Assembly: GCF_009377345.1 (NCBI RefSeq)
Contig: NZ_WBSL01000015.1
Location: 1 to 45,137 of the forward strand
Direction: 5' to 3'
Source: Deinococcus terrestris
Lineage (GTDB): Bacteria > Deinococcota > Deinococci > Deinococcales > Deinococcaceae
Length of the DNA: 45,137 nt
Shown here one piece after another: positions 1 to 8,605 of the stretch; position 1 is the first letter of the stretch, and the number at the start of each line of letters is the position of its first letter. Both the position numbers and the translations under genes were made by a program. The notes beneath the pieces are model-generated. The model was not told the origin of the DNA. It saw only the letters and a list, made by a program, of their open reading frames with translations, and searched no databases.

Positions 1-660
1 CGAATTTCCTCTGCGAGATGGAACGCGTTCTGGACGTGTACTCTCGGCCCTACGACGACCGTTTTCCCGTGTTGTGCTTCGATGAGCAACCCTGCTTCCT
101 GATCGGTGACGTCATGGCCCCGGTTCCGATGGAACCGGGGCGAGTCGCCAAACAAGACTACGAATACCAGCGCTTTGGGAGCGCTGCTGTGTTGCTGGCC
201 GTCGAGCCGAAAACAGGCCGACGGTTTGTTAAGGTCTGTGCCCGACGGACCGCCGAGGAGTACACCGCCTTCATGCAGGACTTGGAACAGGCCTATCCGG
301 CAGCCGTCCAGATCACTCTGGTTCAGGACCACCTCAATACGCATCACGGCGGCAGTTTCTACAAGTTCATGTCGCCACAGGCGGCCCACCGTCTGGTGGG
401 CCGTTTCGAGTGGGTCCATACCCCCAAACATGCCTCTTGGCTGAACATGGCGGAATTAGAATTCAGTGCCCTTCAGCGGCAGTGCTTGAACCGGCGTATT
501 CCAGTGCTGGAACGGCTTCGGTCGGAAGTCGAGGCTTGGGTGGCAGCGCGTTCACGCGCGGGCGTTACCCTCAACTGGCAGTTCTCCACCCAGGTCGCCC
601 GGCGGACGCTCGGACGGCACTACGAAGCCATTCGTATTAAATGAACGCTGTACTAGGACG
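1..660 (+). mobile_element. Right part of an IS630-like insertion sequence
   Basis: The transposase stop at 642-644 is followed by a short non-coding stretch, so the right end of the element should lie within a few tens of bases of the stop. The exact terminus is not defined because the left inverted repeat is outside the window; GTACTAG near 648-655 contains a TA dinucleotide that could be the target duplication. The right boundary given is approximate. Confidence 0.55.
3..644 (+). CDS. IS630-family transposase, 5'-truncated by window edge
   Basis: The frame is open to the left edge, so the N-terminal DNA-binding half lies outside the window; the first Met is at base 18. Counted from that Met, the protein shows the IS630/Tc1-type DDE catalytic core: D22 in CFDEQ, D104 in VQDHLNTH, and E146 in WLNMAELEF. 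The phrase HTPKHASWLNMAELE is the family's hallmark around the third acidic residue. It would cut and rejoin DNA at TA targets. The C-terminus looks complete and ends near the probable right end of the element. Family assignment is firm; whether the whole element is intact cannot be seen. Confidence 0.9.
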   Translation, partial: NFLCEMERVLDVYSRPYDDRFPVLCFDEQPCFLIGDVMAPVPMEPGRVAKQDYEYQRFGSAAVLLAVEPKTGRRFVKVCARRTAEEYTAFMQDLEQAYPAAVQITLVQDHLNTHHGGSFYKFMSPQAAHRLVGRFEWVHTPKHASWLNMAELEFSALQRQCLNRRIPVLERLRSEVEAWVAARSRAGVTLNWQFSTQVARRTLGRHYEAIRIK

Positions 661-744
661 GAAAGACCCCCGCAACCTCCACTGACCATACCCGACCCCC
701 GAGCGGCGCCCCCTCTCCTCTGGGCAAACGGTGAAGCCTGTCTC

Positions 745-2040
745 TCACCCGGCCGTCCCTTGCACGGCCGCCTGAAAGCGGCGGAACCGCTTCTCCAGGT
801 CGCGCCGGTCGGCTTCCTCCCCGGTTTCGCGCAGGGCGGCCCGCAGGGTCAGGGCCGCGTGGCGGCGCAGGCTTGAACGCCGCCCAGGGTCGCGCTCCTG
901 CTCAGCCACGATCGCCAGCACCTCCAGCAGCCGCAGCATCACCGCCGGGTGCGAAGCCCCGTTCTGCCGGATCTGGTGGAACATCACGTCGGTGAGGCCG
1001 CCGTAGTCGGTCGCCGGAATGACCAGACGGACCTGGCCGCCTTGGGCGTGCTCCCGCTGGGGCATCTCCCGCCCGCTGACCCGGCACAGGGCCGCACCCA
1101 GATGGTCGAGGACGGCGATGGCGGTGAAGGGGTCGTTGATGCCGGGCGACAGCGCCCGTACCGCGACCTCGACCAGTTGCTGGACCGCGAACTCCACGTC
1201 CTGCGGGGAGGTGCGCCGGGGCCCCGTGACCAGGGCTGCGCGGACCTGTCCCAGCGCTGCGGGCGCGGTGTGGGCGACGACCATGCCGGGAAAGACGAAC
1301 TGGCCGGGGCGCACCGTCAGCCGGATCACGGCCCCGTGCCGCCCAGCCAAACGGAGCAGGCCCGCCACGTCCAGCGCTTGCAGGTAGCCGCCAGCACTGG
1401 CCCGCACTTCCCTGGCGTGGGCGGGGTCAGCGGGCGCGGCCGCCGCAGCCGGGGCCGGGTGGTCGCCCCGCTCCGGAAACTGCGCTTCAATGGTGCTCAC
1501 GAGTTCGTCCGACACCAACCGGACCACCCGACCCACGTTGATGCTGCCCGCGATGTGCGCGATGAAATAGATCAGGATGGCCAGACTCACCAGCGCCAGC
1601 CCCAGCCCGAGGGTGACCGCCACATGCGGCACGAAGGGACTCTCGTCGCCGCCGCGCACGGTGCGCAAGACCAGCAAACAGTAGGCGAAGGTGGCGATGA
1701 AGGTGCCCAGCGTAATCTGGTTGCCCCGGTCGCGGGTGAAGTGCTCCAGCAGGCGGGGACCCATCTGACTGCTGGCGAGCGAGAGGGCCGCGATGGTGAT
1801 GGAAAAGGTCGTGCCCGCCACCCCGATCACCGACCCCGCGATGGCCGCCAGCATCGAGCGCGCGCCGTCCGCGCTGCCGCCGTACACCCAGGGCCAGGCG
1901 CGCAGCGTCTCCAGTTCCACCCGCTCGTCCGCGTTCACGGCCCCCTCGGCGAGGAGGACGGCCAGCCCCACCATGACGGTGGGCAGGAACCAGAAGCTGT
2001 CCCGGAGAGTGGTCCACAGGACCGCGAGGCGGCCCCTCAC
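745..2040 (-). CDS. DUF2254 family integral membrane protein
   Basis: This is a 431-residue protein with four hydrophobic segments in the first 170 residues (about 14-32, 62-90, 108-126 and 138-166), then a long soluble C-terminal half. The second segment carries the GVAGTTFSITIAALSLASSQMGPR stretch typical of DUF2254, and the soluble part has the family's SPGINDPFTA motif. The biochemical role of DUF2254 is not established. It starts with GTG at 2040, and GTGA overlaps the stop of the upstream mechanosensitive-channel gene, so the two are translationally coupled. That pairing suggests a role in membrane or ion homeostasis (inference). The family call is confident. Confidence 0.85.
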   Translation of the reverse strand: MRGRLAVLWTTLRDSFWFLPTVMVGLAVLLAEGAVNADERVELETLRAWPWVYGGSADGARSMLAAIAGSVIGVAGTTFSITIAALSLASSQMGPRLLEHFTRDRGNQITLGTFIATFAYCLLVLRTVRGGDESPFVPHVAVTLGLGLALVSLAILIYFIAHIAGSINVGRVVRLVSDELVSTIEAQFPERGDHPAPAAAAAPADPAHAREVRASAGGYLQALDVAGLLRLAGRHGAVIRLTVRPGQFVFPGMVVAHTAPAALGQVRAALVTGPRRTSPQDVEFAVQQLVEVAVRALSPGINDPFTAIAVLDHLGAALCRVSGREMPQREHAQGGQVRLVIPATDYGGLTDVMFHQIRQNGASHPAVMLRLLEVLAIVAEQERDPGRRSSLRRHAALTLRAALRETGEEADRRDLEKRFRRFQAAVQGTAG

Positions 2041-2990
2041 TCCGCGTCCTGCCCGGTCTTCTCGGCCAGCACCCGCCAGCGGGGCCGGGGCGCGTCACCC
2101 TTCCCGGCGGGCCAGCCCTCGCGCTGCGCCGCGCGGTCACCGTCCGCGGCCTCGGTCTGGTCGTGCCACAGAATCTGCCGCGTCGGAAAGGGCAGGTCGA
2201 TGCCGTGGGCCAGCAGGGCTTCCTTGATCCGCTGCAAGACCTCGTCCTGGCTGTCGAGCGCGTCCTTGCGCCGGGGCGGATCGATCCACCAGCGCACCCG
2301 CAGGTTCACGCTGCTCTCCGCGAGGTCCACCACCAGGACTTCCGGGGCCGGGTCCTGTCGAATGAGCTTCAGGCCCGCGAGCGTGTCCTGAATGACGCGC
2401 TTGGCCGTCCCGATGTCGTCGCCGTAGCCGATGCCCACGTCGTACTGAAGACGCCTGACCTCGTAGGCCGTCTTGACGGTGACCCGGCCCGTGAAGAGGT
2501 CAGCGTTGGGAATCACGACCTGAAGGTTGTCGTAGGTGCGGATGATGGTCGCGCGGACCTGAATGTCCTCCACGGTGCCCTCAGTGTCCCCCACGACGAT
2601 CTGGTCTCCCAGCCGGAAGGGCCGGGTGAGCAGCAGCAGGATGCCCGCGAGCAAGTTTTGCAGGATGTCCCGGAAGGCGAAGCCGATGGCGACCCCGCCG
2701 ACCCCCAGCAGGCTGAACAGGCTGGCGGGCGTGACCGAGGGAAAGACGATGGTCAGCCCCACCAGCACGCCCAGCGTCAGGATGCCCCCGGACGCCAGCC
2801 GCCCGAACAGCCGCCCCAGGTTGCCCTCGCGGCTTCCCCAGACGCGCTCCACCAGGCCCCGCGCGGCACGGGCAATCAGCCAGAACCCCAGCAAAACGAC
2901 CAGGGCGATCAAGACGTTGGGCAGCGCGGCCACCACGTCCCGCCCGATGGCCTGCACTCGTTCCAGGGCGACATTCACATTGGCAGCCAT
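2037..2990 (-). CDS. MscS-family small-conductance mechanosensitive channel
   Basis: This 317-residue protein belongs to the MscS group, which opens under membrane tension to release solutes. It has an N-terminal amphipathic helix, two hydrophobic helices, and then the pore-lining TM3 motif (GVGGVAIGFAFRDILQN) followed by LTRPFRLGDQIVV and GTVEDIQVRATIIRTYDN, the conserved start of the beta domain. An in-frame TTG at 3026 would add 12 residues; ATG at 2990 is preferred because AAGGGCGG lies just before it. The last bases overlap the GTG of the DUF2254 gene. The last 30 residues or so are charged and of low complexity. Confidence 0.9.
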   Translation of the reverse strand: MAANVNVALERVQAIGRDVVAALPNVLIALVVLLGFWLIARAARGLVERVWGSREGNLGRLFGRLASGGILTLGVLVGLTIVFPSVTPASLFSLLGVGGVAIGFAFRDILQNLLAGILLLLTRPFRLGDQIVVGDTEGTVEDIQVRATIIRTYDNLQVVIPNADLFTGRVTVKTAYEVRRLQYDVGIGYGDDIGTAKRVIQDTLAGLKLIRQDPAPEVLVVDLAESSVNLRVRWWIDPPRRKDALDSQDEVLQRIKEALLAHGIDLPFPTRQILWHDQTEAADGDRAAQREGWPAGKGDAPRPRWRVLAEKTGQDAE

Positions 2991-3317
2991 GCCGCCCTTG
3001 ATAGCGGCTTCACACTGAGGGCGCAAGGGCGTTCGGAGAATGGGGCCATGCCGCAGCGCGGTGCAGGAGGCCGCGCCTTCAGTCTGGCCCTGCCAGCTCT
3101 GGGGCGGAGCAGAGACCCGGGCCTTCCCGACTTCCTGCCTGGTTCATACTCAAACGTGGGCTTGGACGTGGCCCAGCGACATCCCGCAGGTCTCCGTCAG
3201 GAATTGGCTCCCCACATCCAGGAGATGGGCGAATGGGTTGCCAGAATTCCCTCGCTATAGCCTCCTCTACTGCCGAGCGTGGTCTGCGTCACTGTTGGCG
3301 TGACCCCGGAAAGGCCA
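2991..3317. other. Intergenic stretch without a convincing gene
   Basis: This is 327 bases between two minus-strand genes. Open frames cross it only as extensions of antisense shadows. No clear hairpin terminator, repeat or promoter pair was found by eye. Confidence 0.5.
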
Positions 3318-4214
3318 TTAAAACCCGACTTTCCGTTCCATTGCTACCGTGATGCCGACCTCAGCGCGTAGGTCACGGTCTCCCGTGCCGTCGCAACTGG
3401 ACACCCGGTACCATTTGCCACTCGTCCAGCGCCCCTGGGCATCCAGCGTCCCGGGCTCAAACGCCTCCTGGAAGCAGGACGGGCCAGAGAACCGGACCAG
3501 ATCCTTCCAGGCCACGCGCAGCGGATCCACGTCCCGGGAAAGGGACCCCCGGCGGTAGCGGACCACCTCGCCCTGGGGGTCCGCGCTCATCTCCTGCCAC
3601 CACCATCCGGAACCGGTCCTCAGCACCGAGGTCCTCAGCGCCACCTCGCCATTCGCGTGGTAGGTCCAGCGTTCCCGTGAGTGCAGCGCCCCCTGCGCGT
3701 CCACGACGGTCCGTTCGGCCACACGGCCCTGGGCGTTCAGCCGCGAGGAGACGCGCTGCACCACCTCCCCGTTCCGATGCACCTCCCCGCTCTCCCGGCC
3801 CTGGGCATAGGTGAACGTCGATCGGCTGAGTTCCTCGCCCTTGGGATCCACTGTGCGGCTGCCGAGGACGTCACACGTGGCGTTCACCTGATACCGGGTG
3901 ACGTTGACCCAGCTGTCCAGGGGACCATCCTGGGTGTGCAGGGCGGTCACGCAGCCCCGGGCGTCGTAGGTGTAGGTGTCCCGGGTGTCCACCAGGCCAT
4001 AGCGGTCAAGGCGTTCCGAGATCAGCAGGCGGCCATCGCGGCCGAAGGTCTGGATGAGGGTGGAGGTAGCAGGCTCGTCGCGGCCCGCGTTGAACTGTTG
4101 CATCTTGACGGTCTGGACACCCGGGGCAGGCGCGGGGGTGGGCTCCAGACGTTCGGCCGCGGCCAAAGGCAGGACAAGTGCCGCCCAGAGGGGAAGCAGA
4201 CGGAAGAGGGACAT
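3318..4214 (-). CDS. Secreted YD/RHS-repeat-like protein
   Basis: This 298-residue protein begins with a Sec signal peptide (MSLFRLLPLWAALVLPLAAA). The mature part is a series of short beta-rich units resembling YD repeats: DGRLLISERLDRYG, TYTYDARGCVTAL, STFTYAQGRESG, RLNAQGRVAERTV, WTYHANGEVALRT and MSADPQGEVVRYR. The repeats are irregular, and the protein has neither the Rhs core motif nor a C-terminal toxin domain, so it looks like a small periplasmic or surface repeat protein rather than a polymorphic toxin. Two cysteine pairs (near ARGC and ATCD; PSCF and SSCD) could form disulfides. Function is unknown. Confidence 0.7.
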   Translation of the reverse strand: MSLFRLLPLWAALVLPLAAAERLEPTPAPAPGVQTVKMQQFNAGRDEPATSTLIQTFGRDGRLLISERLDRYGLVDTRDTYTYDARGCVTALHTQDGPLDSWVNVTRYQVNATCDVLGSRTVDPKGEELSRSTFTYAQGRESGEVHRNGEVVQRVSSRLNAQGRVAERTVVDAQGALHSRERWTYHANGEVALRTSVLRTGSGWWWQEMSADPQGEVVRYRRGSLSRDVDPLRVAWKDLVRFSGPSCFQEAFEPGTLDAQGRWTSGKWYRVSSCDGTGDRDLRAEVGITVAMERKVGF

Positions 4215-4220
4215 CGGGCG

Positions 4221-4226
4221 ACGCTA
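4221..4226 (-). promoter_or_regulatory. Leaderless-type -10 box of the YD-repeat gene
   Basis: On the minus strand TAGCGT ends 6 bases before the ATG at 4214. No Shine-Dalgarno sequence is present. This TAnnnT-(5-7)-start arrangement is the typical leaderless promoter of Deinococcus. No convincing -35 was found. Confidence 0.45.
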
Positions 4227-4454
4227 ACAAGACGGACTGACGCTTCCATGACGCCGCAAGGGCGGAACAGCCCGGAGCCGATGAACGTGGTTTTGGCTGT
4301 CCTGATCACTGTTGAACTTGAGGGCGTGCTCCATTCCGTCAGGCCAGCATCACCTCACCGTGGAGCATGGGCAAGCCGGCAACGGCGCTTGATCCACCCA
4401 GCCTTTCGTTCCCTCCATTCCTGTTCCGCATTCAGCAAGGGGGCCTTTCGTCCT

Positions 4455-5933
4455 ATGACCTTCCGCCGCACCATCCTGACCCTCGCCCTGCTGCTCGCCT
4501 CACCCGCCCTCGCGGGCGTCGAGGAGGGGACCAAGTTCTACGAGCGCGGCCAGTACGCCCAGGCCTTCCGCGAGTTCGAGCCCGCCGCCCACCAGGGGGA
4601 CGTGGAAGCCCAGTTCTGGCTGGGTTACCTGTACGCCGCGGGCGAGGGCGTCCCGCAAAACGTCTCGCTGGCCCGGCAGTGGTTCCTGAAAGCCGCCCAG
4701 CAAGGAGACTGGGACGCCCAGTACAACCTGGGGGTGCTCTACCGTGAGGGCCACGGCGTGACGCAGGACTACGCCCAGGCCGCGGGATGGTTCCGACGGG
4801 CGGCCGAGCAGGGCGATGCGGACGCGCAAAATGACCTCGGCTGGCTGTACGAGCACGGCCACGGGGTCGGGCAGGACTACGCCCAGGCGATGGAGTGGTA
4901 CCGGCGGGCCGCGAAGCAGAATCATCCCTACGCTCAGCTCAATCTGGGCCTCCTCTACGCTTATGGGCGCGGGGTCAAGCAGGACGACACGCAGGCCATG
5001 ACGTGGTTCCGCCGGGCGGCGGATCAGGGCGATCCCGACGCGCAGAATGAGATCGGGCTGCTCTACGAGTACGGCCGTGGGGTAGGGCAAAACGACGTTC
5101 AGGCCGCACGGTGGTACCGAAAGGCCGCGGAGCAAGGCCATCCCTCTGCCCAGGCCAATCTGGGGCTGCTTTACACCCTGGGACGCGGGGTGAAGCAGGA
5201 TCACGCCTGGGCTCTGGCGTGGTTCCTCGAGGCGGCCGAGCAGGGACATGCGGACGCCATGAACGAGATCGGCCTGCTGTACGAGAACGGCCGGGGAGTG
5301 AAGCAGGATTACAGGGAGGCGATGAAGTGGTACCGGCGGGCGGCGGAGCAGAACCATCCCTATGCCCAGGGCAACATCGGTCTGTTCTACGAGTACGGGC
5401 GCGGCGTGCCGCAGGACTACGTCCAGGCCCTGGAGTGGTACCTCAAAGCCGCCGAGCAGGGCGAACCCGAGGCGCAAAACCGCGTTGGTCTTCTCTACGA
5501 GTACGGGCGTGGCGTGGAGCAGGACTACGTGCAGGCGATGAAGTGGTACCGGAAGGCCGCCGAGCAGGGCCAGCCGTACGCCCGCACGAACGTGGGGCTG
5601 CTGTATGCCCATGGGCGCGGTGTAGCCCGCGATGACGCGGAGGCGCTGCGGTGGATCATGCCGGGCGTTGAGGAAGGTCACCCATTTGCCCAGTTCAACC
5701 TGGGACGGCTCTATGCGCTGGGGCACGGGGTGGAGCAGGATTACGCGCAGGCCAAGCGGCTGTTCACGCTCGCGGCCGAACAGGGCTCCGCGGAAGGGCA
5801 GTATGCACTCGGCGTGCTGTACGAGGAGGGTTTCGGGGTACCGAAGGACGTGGACCAGGCGGTCATCTGGTACCGGAGGGCAGCCGAGCAAGGCTTTGAG
5901 ATGGCCCAGGAAGCGTTGAACCGCCTGATGTAA
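4455..5933 (+). CDS. Secreted Sel1-like repeat (SLR) protein, 12 repeats
   Basis: Start is ATG at 4455, which gives a signal peptide (TILTLALLLASPALAG); the open frame runs further upstream but without coding character. The 492-residue product is almost entirely Sel1 repeats of 36 residues. Twelve copies of the xAQxxLGxLYxxGxGVxQD unit are visible, plus a C-terminal cap (EMAQEALNRLM). SLR proteins are alpha-solenoid scaffolds that bind other proteins, often at the cell envelope. The central copies alternate in type: ADAQND/PDAQNE/ADAMNE versus PYAQ/PSAQ, so the array probably grew by duplication of two-repeat (72-residue) blocks. It sits upstream of a response-regulator gene on the same strand, 141 bases away. 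The partner is unknown. Confidence 0.9.
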   Translation: MTFRRTILTLALLLASPALAGVEEGTKFYERGQYAQAFREFEPAAHQGDVEAQFWLGYLYAAGEGVPQNVSLARQWFLKAAQQGDWDAQYNLGVLYREGHGVTQDYAQAAGWFRRAAEQGDADAQNDLGWLYEHGHGVGQDYAQAMEWYRRAAKQNHPYAQLNLGLLYAYGRGVKQDDTQAMTWFRRAADQGDPDAQNEIGLLYEYGRGVGQNDVQAARWYRKAAEQGHPSAQANLGLLYTLGRGVKQDHAWALAWFLEAAEQGHADAMNEIGLLYENGRGVKQDYREAMKWYRRAAEQNHPYAQGNIGLFYEYGRGVPQDYVQALEWYLKAAEQGEPEAQNRVGLLYEYGRGVEQDYVQAMKWYRKAAEQGQPYARTNVGLLYAHGRGVARDDAEALRWIMPGVEEGHPFAQFNLGRLYALGHGVEQDYAQAKRLFTLAAEQGSAEGQYALGVLYEEGFGVPKDVDQAVIWYRRAAEQGFEMAQEALNRLM

Positions 5934-6074
5934 GGGTTCGGGTCCGGGTCGCTGACCTCCGCCGCGTCTCGCCTGGCGGGATTGGCCACACCGCACCTCT
6001 CCACCATCCACCAAAGGCAGCGACAGACCGAAGGCGAGACCCTTTACCTTCATAGAACCTTTAATTTAGGAGGG

Positions 6075-6488
6075 ATGACGCCTTCCCAACACTTCATGCT
6101 GATTGACGACAATGCGGCAGACCAGGTGCTGGCTCGGGAAGCTTTCGAGCAGCTTTGCCCGGACTGCACCCTCCAGATCTTCTCAGGTGGTCGACAGGCG
6201 TTGGCCTGGCTTCAGTCCGTACCAGACCACCCGGACGTGATCCTGCTCGACGTCAACATGCCCGAGATGAACGGCTTCGAGGTTCTGCAAGAACTGAAGC
6301 GGAACCCCCGCCTCGCCCTGATTCCGGTCGTGATGCTCTCGACGTCCGGAGCCCGGGGAGACGTCGCCACGGCCTACACGCTGCACGCGAGTTCCTATCT
6401 GGTCAAAGCTCCGGGCTTCGACGCGTTTCTCCAGCAGATCGACACCTTCCTGACGTACTGGAGGAAGACCCGACTCGCCTACGCTTGA
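6075..6488 (+). CDS. Single-domain (CheY-like) response regulator
   Basis: This 137-residue receiver domain has no output domain. Key residues are present: acidic pair D11-D12 (LIDDN), phospho-acceptor D59 (ILLDVNMPEMNG), S89/T90 (VVMLSTS) and K111 (YLVKAPG). The alpha4-beta5 switch region carries Ala instead of the usual Pro after Lys, as in some Rcp1-type regulators that pair with phytochrome-like or hybrid kinases. No histidine kinase lies in the window. The start at 6075 follows AGGAGGG with almost no spacer; a TTTAAT box lies a few bases further up (6061-6066), so translation could be leaderless or use a tight ribosome-binding site. An in-frame Met at 6096 is an alternative. Confidence 0.92.
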   Translation: MTPSQHFMLIDDNAADQVLAREAFEQLCPDCTLQIFSGGRQALAWLQSVPDHPDVILLDVNMPEMNGFEVLQELKRNPRLALIPVVMLSTSGARGDVATAYTLHASSYLVKAPGFDAFLQQIDTFLTYWRKTRLAYA

Positions 6489-6634
6489 CCCCGTGTCGGG
6501 CGACGCGGTTCCTCTGGACAACGCCGTGCGCTGAGGGGCAGGACGGAGCCCCCGTCGTCCCACGGACTTGGCCTGACGGCCTTCGAGGACCGGCGGTTCA
6601 TCCCACGTCAGGCGGACGCCCCCATGCTGAAGGC

Positions 6635-7078
6635 ATGCTGCCCACGCCCATCCAGCGCCTGGCCCTGAGTCTCGCTCTCCTCACGGCCAGTGCGCAGGCC
6701 CAGCCGCCCCACGACCGGATCACGGTGCCCGTGGGGCCGGGTTCCTTTGTCACCACACTGGTGCTGCCCACTGGCGCGAAGGCCAGCAGGCCGCTGGACC
6801 TGCGGGTGGCCTTCCGGAACACGTCACGAAGCGCTGTCAGCGCGGACCTGCGGCTGTGCGGCCAGGGCCTCCTGATCCGGGACGTGAAAGGAAAGACGGT
6901 CTACGACAACACGCCCGAGGAGATGGCCTGCACAGCCGACTTGCGCCCCACCACCGTGGCTGCGGGGGCCGTCCATCTGGAATCCTGGGGCCGGCTTCCG
7001 GCCCTGAAAGCCGGGTGGTACACCGCCATCCTGTGGGGCAGCACTGTGGCCGTGAAGCGCTTCGAGGTCAAGCCCTGA
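6635..7078 (+). CDS. Secreted BsuPI-like (immunoglobulin-fold) protein
   Basis: This 147-residue protein has a signal peptide (QRLALSLALLTASAQA). The mature part follows the layout of the BsuPI/IPU domain, a small beta-sandwich first described as an intracellular proteinase inhibitor: VAFRNTSRSAVSADL, then DVKGKTVYDN, then a late LKAGWYTAILWGS and a final FEVKP. One cysteine pair (RLCGQ, MACTAD) may form a disulfide. Start is ATG 6635; CATGCT lies 6 bases before it and resembles the leaderless -10 boxes seen elsewhere in the window. The fold is fairly likely; protease inhibition is not shown. Confidence 0.6.
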   Translation: MLPTPIQRLALSLALLTASAQAQPPHDRITVPVGPGSFVTTLVLPTGAKASRPLDLRVAFRNTSRSAVSADLRLCGQGLLIRDVKGKTVYDNTPEEMACTADLRPTTVAAGAVHLESWGRLPALKAGWYTAILWGSTVAVKRFEVKP

Positions 7079-7094
7079 GCGGCTCTGTCCGCCG

Positions 7095-7100
7095 TACCCT
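7095..7100 (+). promoter_or_regulatory. Leaderless-type -10 box TACCCT
   Basis: TACCCT lies 6 bases before the GTG start at 7107 and there is no Shine-Dalgarno sequence, so the transcript probably begins at or next to the start codon. It also helps fix GTG 7107 as the start. Confidence 0.5.
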
Positions 7101-7106
7101 GACGCT

Positions 7107-7625
7107 GTGCACCTTCAGCAAGGTTCTGTGACCGCCGACATCCAAGTCGTGGACTACCAGTTCCCCGAATCCCACGATCAAAGCTGGGATGCGGACTGGC
7201 TGTTCGTGCGCCTCCGCCTTCAGGTCGGCGATCAGCGGTGGGAGCGCACGGACCCGGCCGTCACCACCTTCGAGCTCCAGGACCTGACCGTCTGGCTGGA
7301 CCAGGTCGCCGAGCATGCCCAGGTCTTCGGGCGCTGGCAGCGTGGTCGCCTGACCACGCGCCTGGTTTTCACCGAGCCGAACCTGAGCTTTGAAGCGCTG
7401 AGTGGGCACGCGGCGGGCGCCCCGGTCACGCTGAGGCTCTCCCTCGCGGCCGAGTTTCTCCCGCCCTTCAAGGCCGAGCCAAGCAGCACGGGACTGGAAG
7501 ACGACCCGTGGGAAGTCTGGCTGGACTTCGGGGTCGACGCCGCGCAGCTGCGGGCGCTGGCCGATGAGTTGCGGCAGCAACTCACGCGATTTCCGAGCCG
7601 GAGGGAACGCACCAGCCAGGACTAG
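7107..7625 (+). CDS. WapI-immunity-like / conserved hypothetical protein
   Basis: This is a 172-residue cytoplasmic protein without signal peptide or membrane segment. Its pattern resembles the WapI immunity-protein-like group: a tryptophan-rich opening (SWDADWLFVRLRLQVGD), a middle beta region with FELQDLTVWLDQV, then LTTRLVFTEPNLSFEAL, a strand run ending AAEFLPPFKA, and a C-terminal helix ending LRQQLTRFP. In other genomes such genes often stand next to contact-dependent toxins; here no toxin gene lies beside it. The role is therefore open: an orphan immunity protein or an unrelated use of the same fold. The start is GTG 7107. Confidence 0.5.
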   Translation: MHLQQGSVTADIQVVDYQFPESHDQSWDADWLFVRLRLQVGDQRWERTDPAVTTFELQDLTVWLDQVAEHAQVFGRWQRGRLTTRLVFTEPNLSFEALSGHAAGAPVTLRLSLAAEFLPPFKAEPSSTGLEDDPWEVWLDFGVDAAQLRALADELRQQLTRFPSRRERTSQD

Positions 7626-7741
7626 AGAGGAGCGCTCTCTGCCCTCGGACGGCTCAGTGGGAGGGCAACGGTGGACCCCCGCTCGGTCGTCCCTTCAGGG
7701 CTGGCTCATCCTCGGTCAGCACCAGCCCGTAACGCTGGGGC

Positions 7742-8605
7742 ATGCCCTCCAAACTGCTGGCCCTCCTGGGTGCTCTCGCGCTCTCCACCAGCCTCGCGCA
7801 GACGCCCGCCGTGTCCCCGGAACGCGAGCTGCTCCAGCGGGCCGTCACGCCACTCTGGGGGCCCGCCTCACTGCGCAGCAGTGTGCTGGTCGGCCAGCCC
7901 CCGGCCGATCTCGGCTTCGCTCTGCCCCAGGGGAGCCGCGTGATCGGCAGCGTCGTCACCGAGACGCCCGACCCGGCCTATCCCGCCGGGGTCACGGTCT
8001 ACTTCGACACGGCGCTGACGCCCGAGCAGGTCGACGCCCATTTCGCCCGGGTGCTGGCTCCTGTGGGCTGGAAGGTCTTCCCCCTGCCCGCGGGTGGGCC
8101 TTATCCGGAAGGCGGCTTCCTGCCCAGCACGCCGGTTGGGGGCCGTCCCTACTACCGCCAGAACCCAGATCAGCAACTGAGCATCCAGACCCGGCGGGTC
8201 GGCGGGATCACGCAGGTCACGCTGGGGCGGCAACGTGCTCCAGACCTGGCGCAGACCCTGCGCTATGCCCAGGATGAGCGGTTCAATCCGGCCCAACTGC
8301 TGCCGAAGTTGATGCCTCCGGCTGGAGCGACCGTCTCTCCACGGGGAGGCGGAGGCAGTGGGGACAACGTCACCCAGTACGCGGGCATTGAGAGCACGCT
8401 CTCTCGCTCGGCGCTGTTCGACCACTACGCCAACCAACTGCGGCAGGGCGGGTGGACCCTGCGCAACCGGGCCGACGCGGGAACGCTGAGCAGTTCCCTG
8501 TGGAGCTTCACCCAGGACGGCAAGGAGCGGATCGGCCTGCTGCTGATCGGGGAAGCTGGCAAGGGACAGTACCGCGCCACCCTCGGCCTCCAGGGGCTGG
8601 AATGA
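7742..8605 (+). CDS. Hypothetical exported protein with duplicated domain
   Basis: Residues 1-19 form a signal peptide (LLALLGALALSTSLAQ). The 287-residue protein contains two related alpha-beta units: one near VTVYFDTALTPEQVDAHFARVLAPVGWKV (about 85-115) and another near STLSRSALFDHYANQLRQGGWTL (about 215-240). In both, an amphipathic helix is followed by GWxx, a layout shared by several uncharacterised exported proteins. A Gly-rich linker (PRGGGGSGDN) separates the halves. The stop overlaps the ATG of the following DUF4139 gene by 4 bases, so the two are coupled and may act together in the envelope. Function not recognised. Confidence 0.65.
   Translation: MPSKLLALLGALALSTSLAQTPAVSPERELLQRAVTPLWGPASLRSSVLVGQPPADLGFALPQGSRVIGSVVTETPDPAYPAGVTVYFDTALTPEQVDAHFARVLAPVGWKVFPLPAGGPYPEGGFLPSTPVGGRPYYRQNPDQQLSIQTRRVGGITQVTLGRQRAPDLAQTLRYAQDERFNPAQLLPKLMPPAGATVSPRGGGGSGDNVTQYAGIESTLSRSALFDHYANQLRQGGWTLRNRADAGTLSSSLWSFTQDGKERIGLLLIGEAGKGQYRATLGLQGLE

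Noticed and set aside
949..2391. Long plus-strand open frame of 480 codons opposite the DUF2254 and MscS genes
   Set aside because: It is a high-GC antisense shadow: rich in Gln, Arg, Gly and His, with no domain, and it spans two well-supported genes on the other strand.
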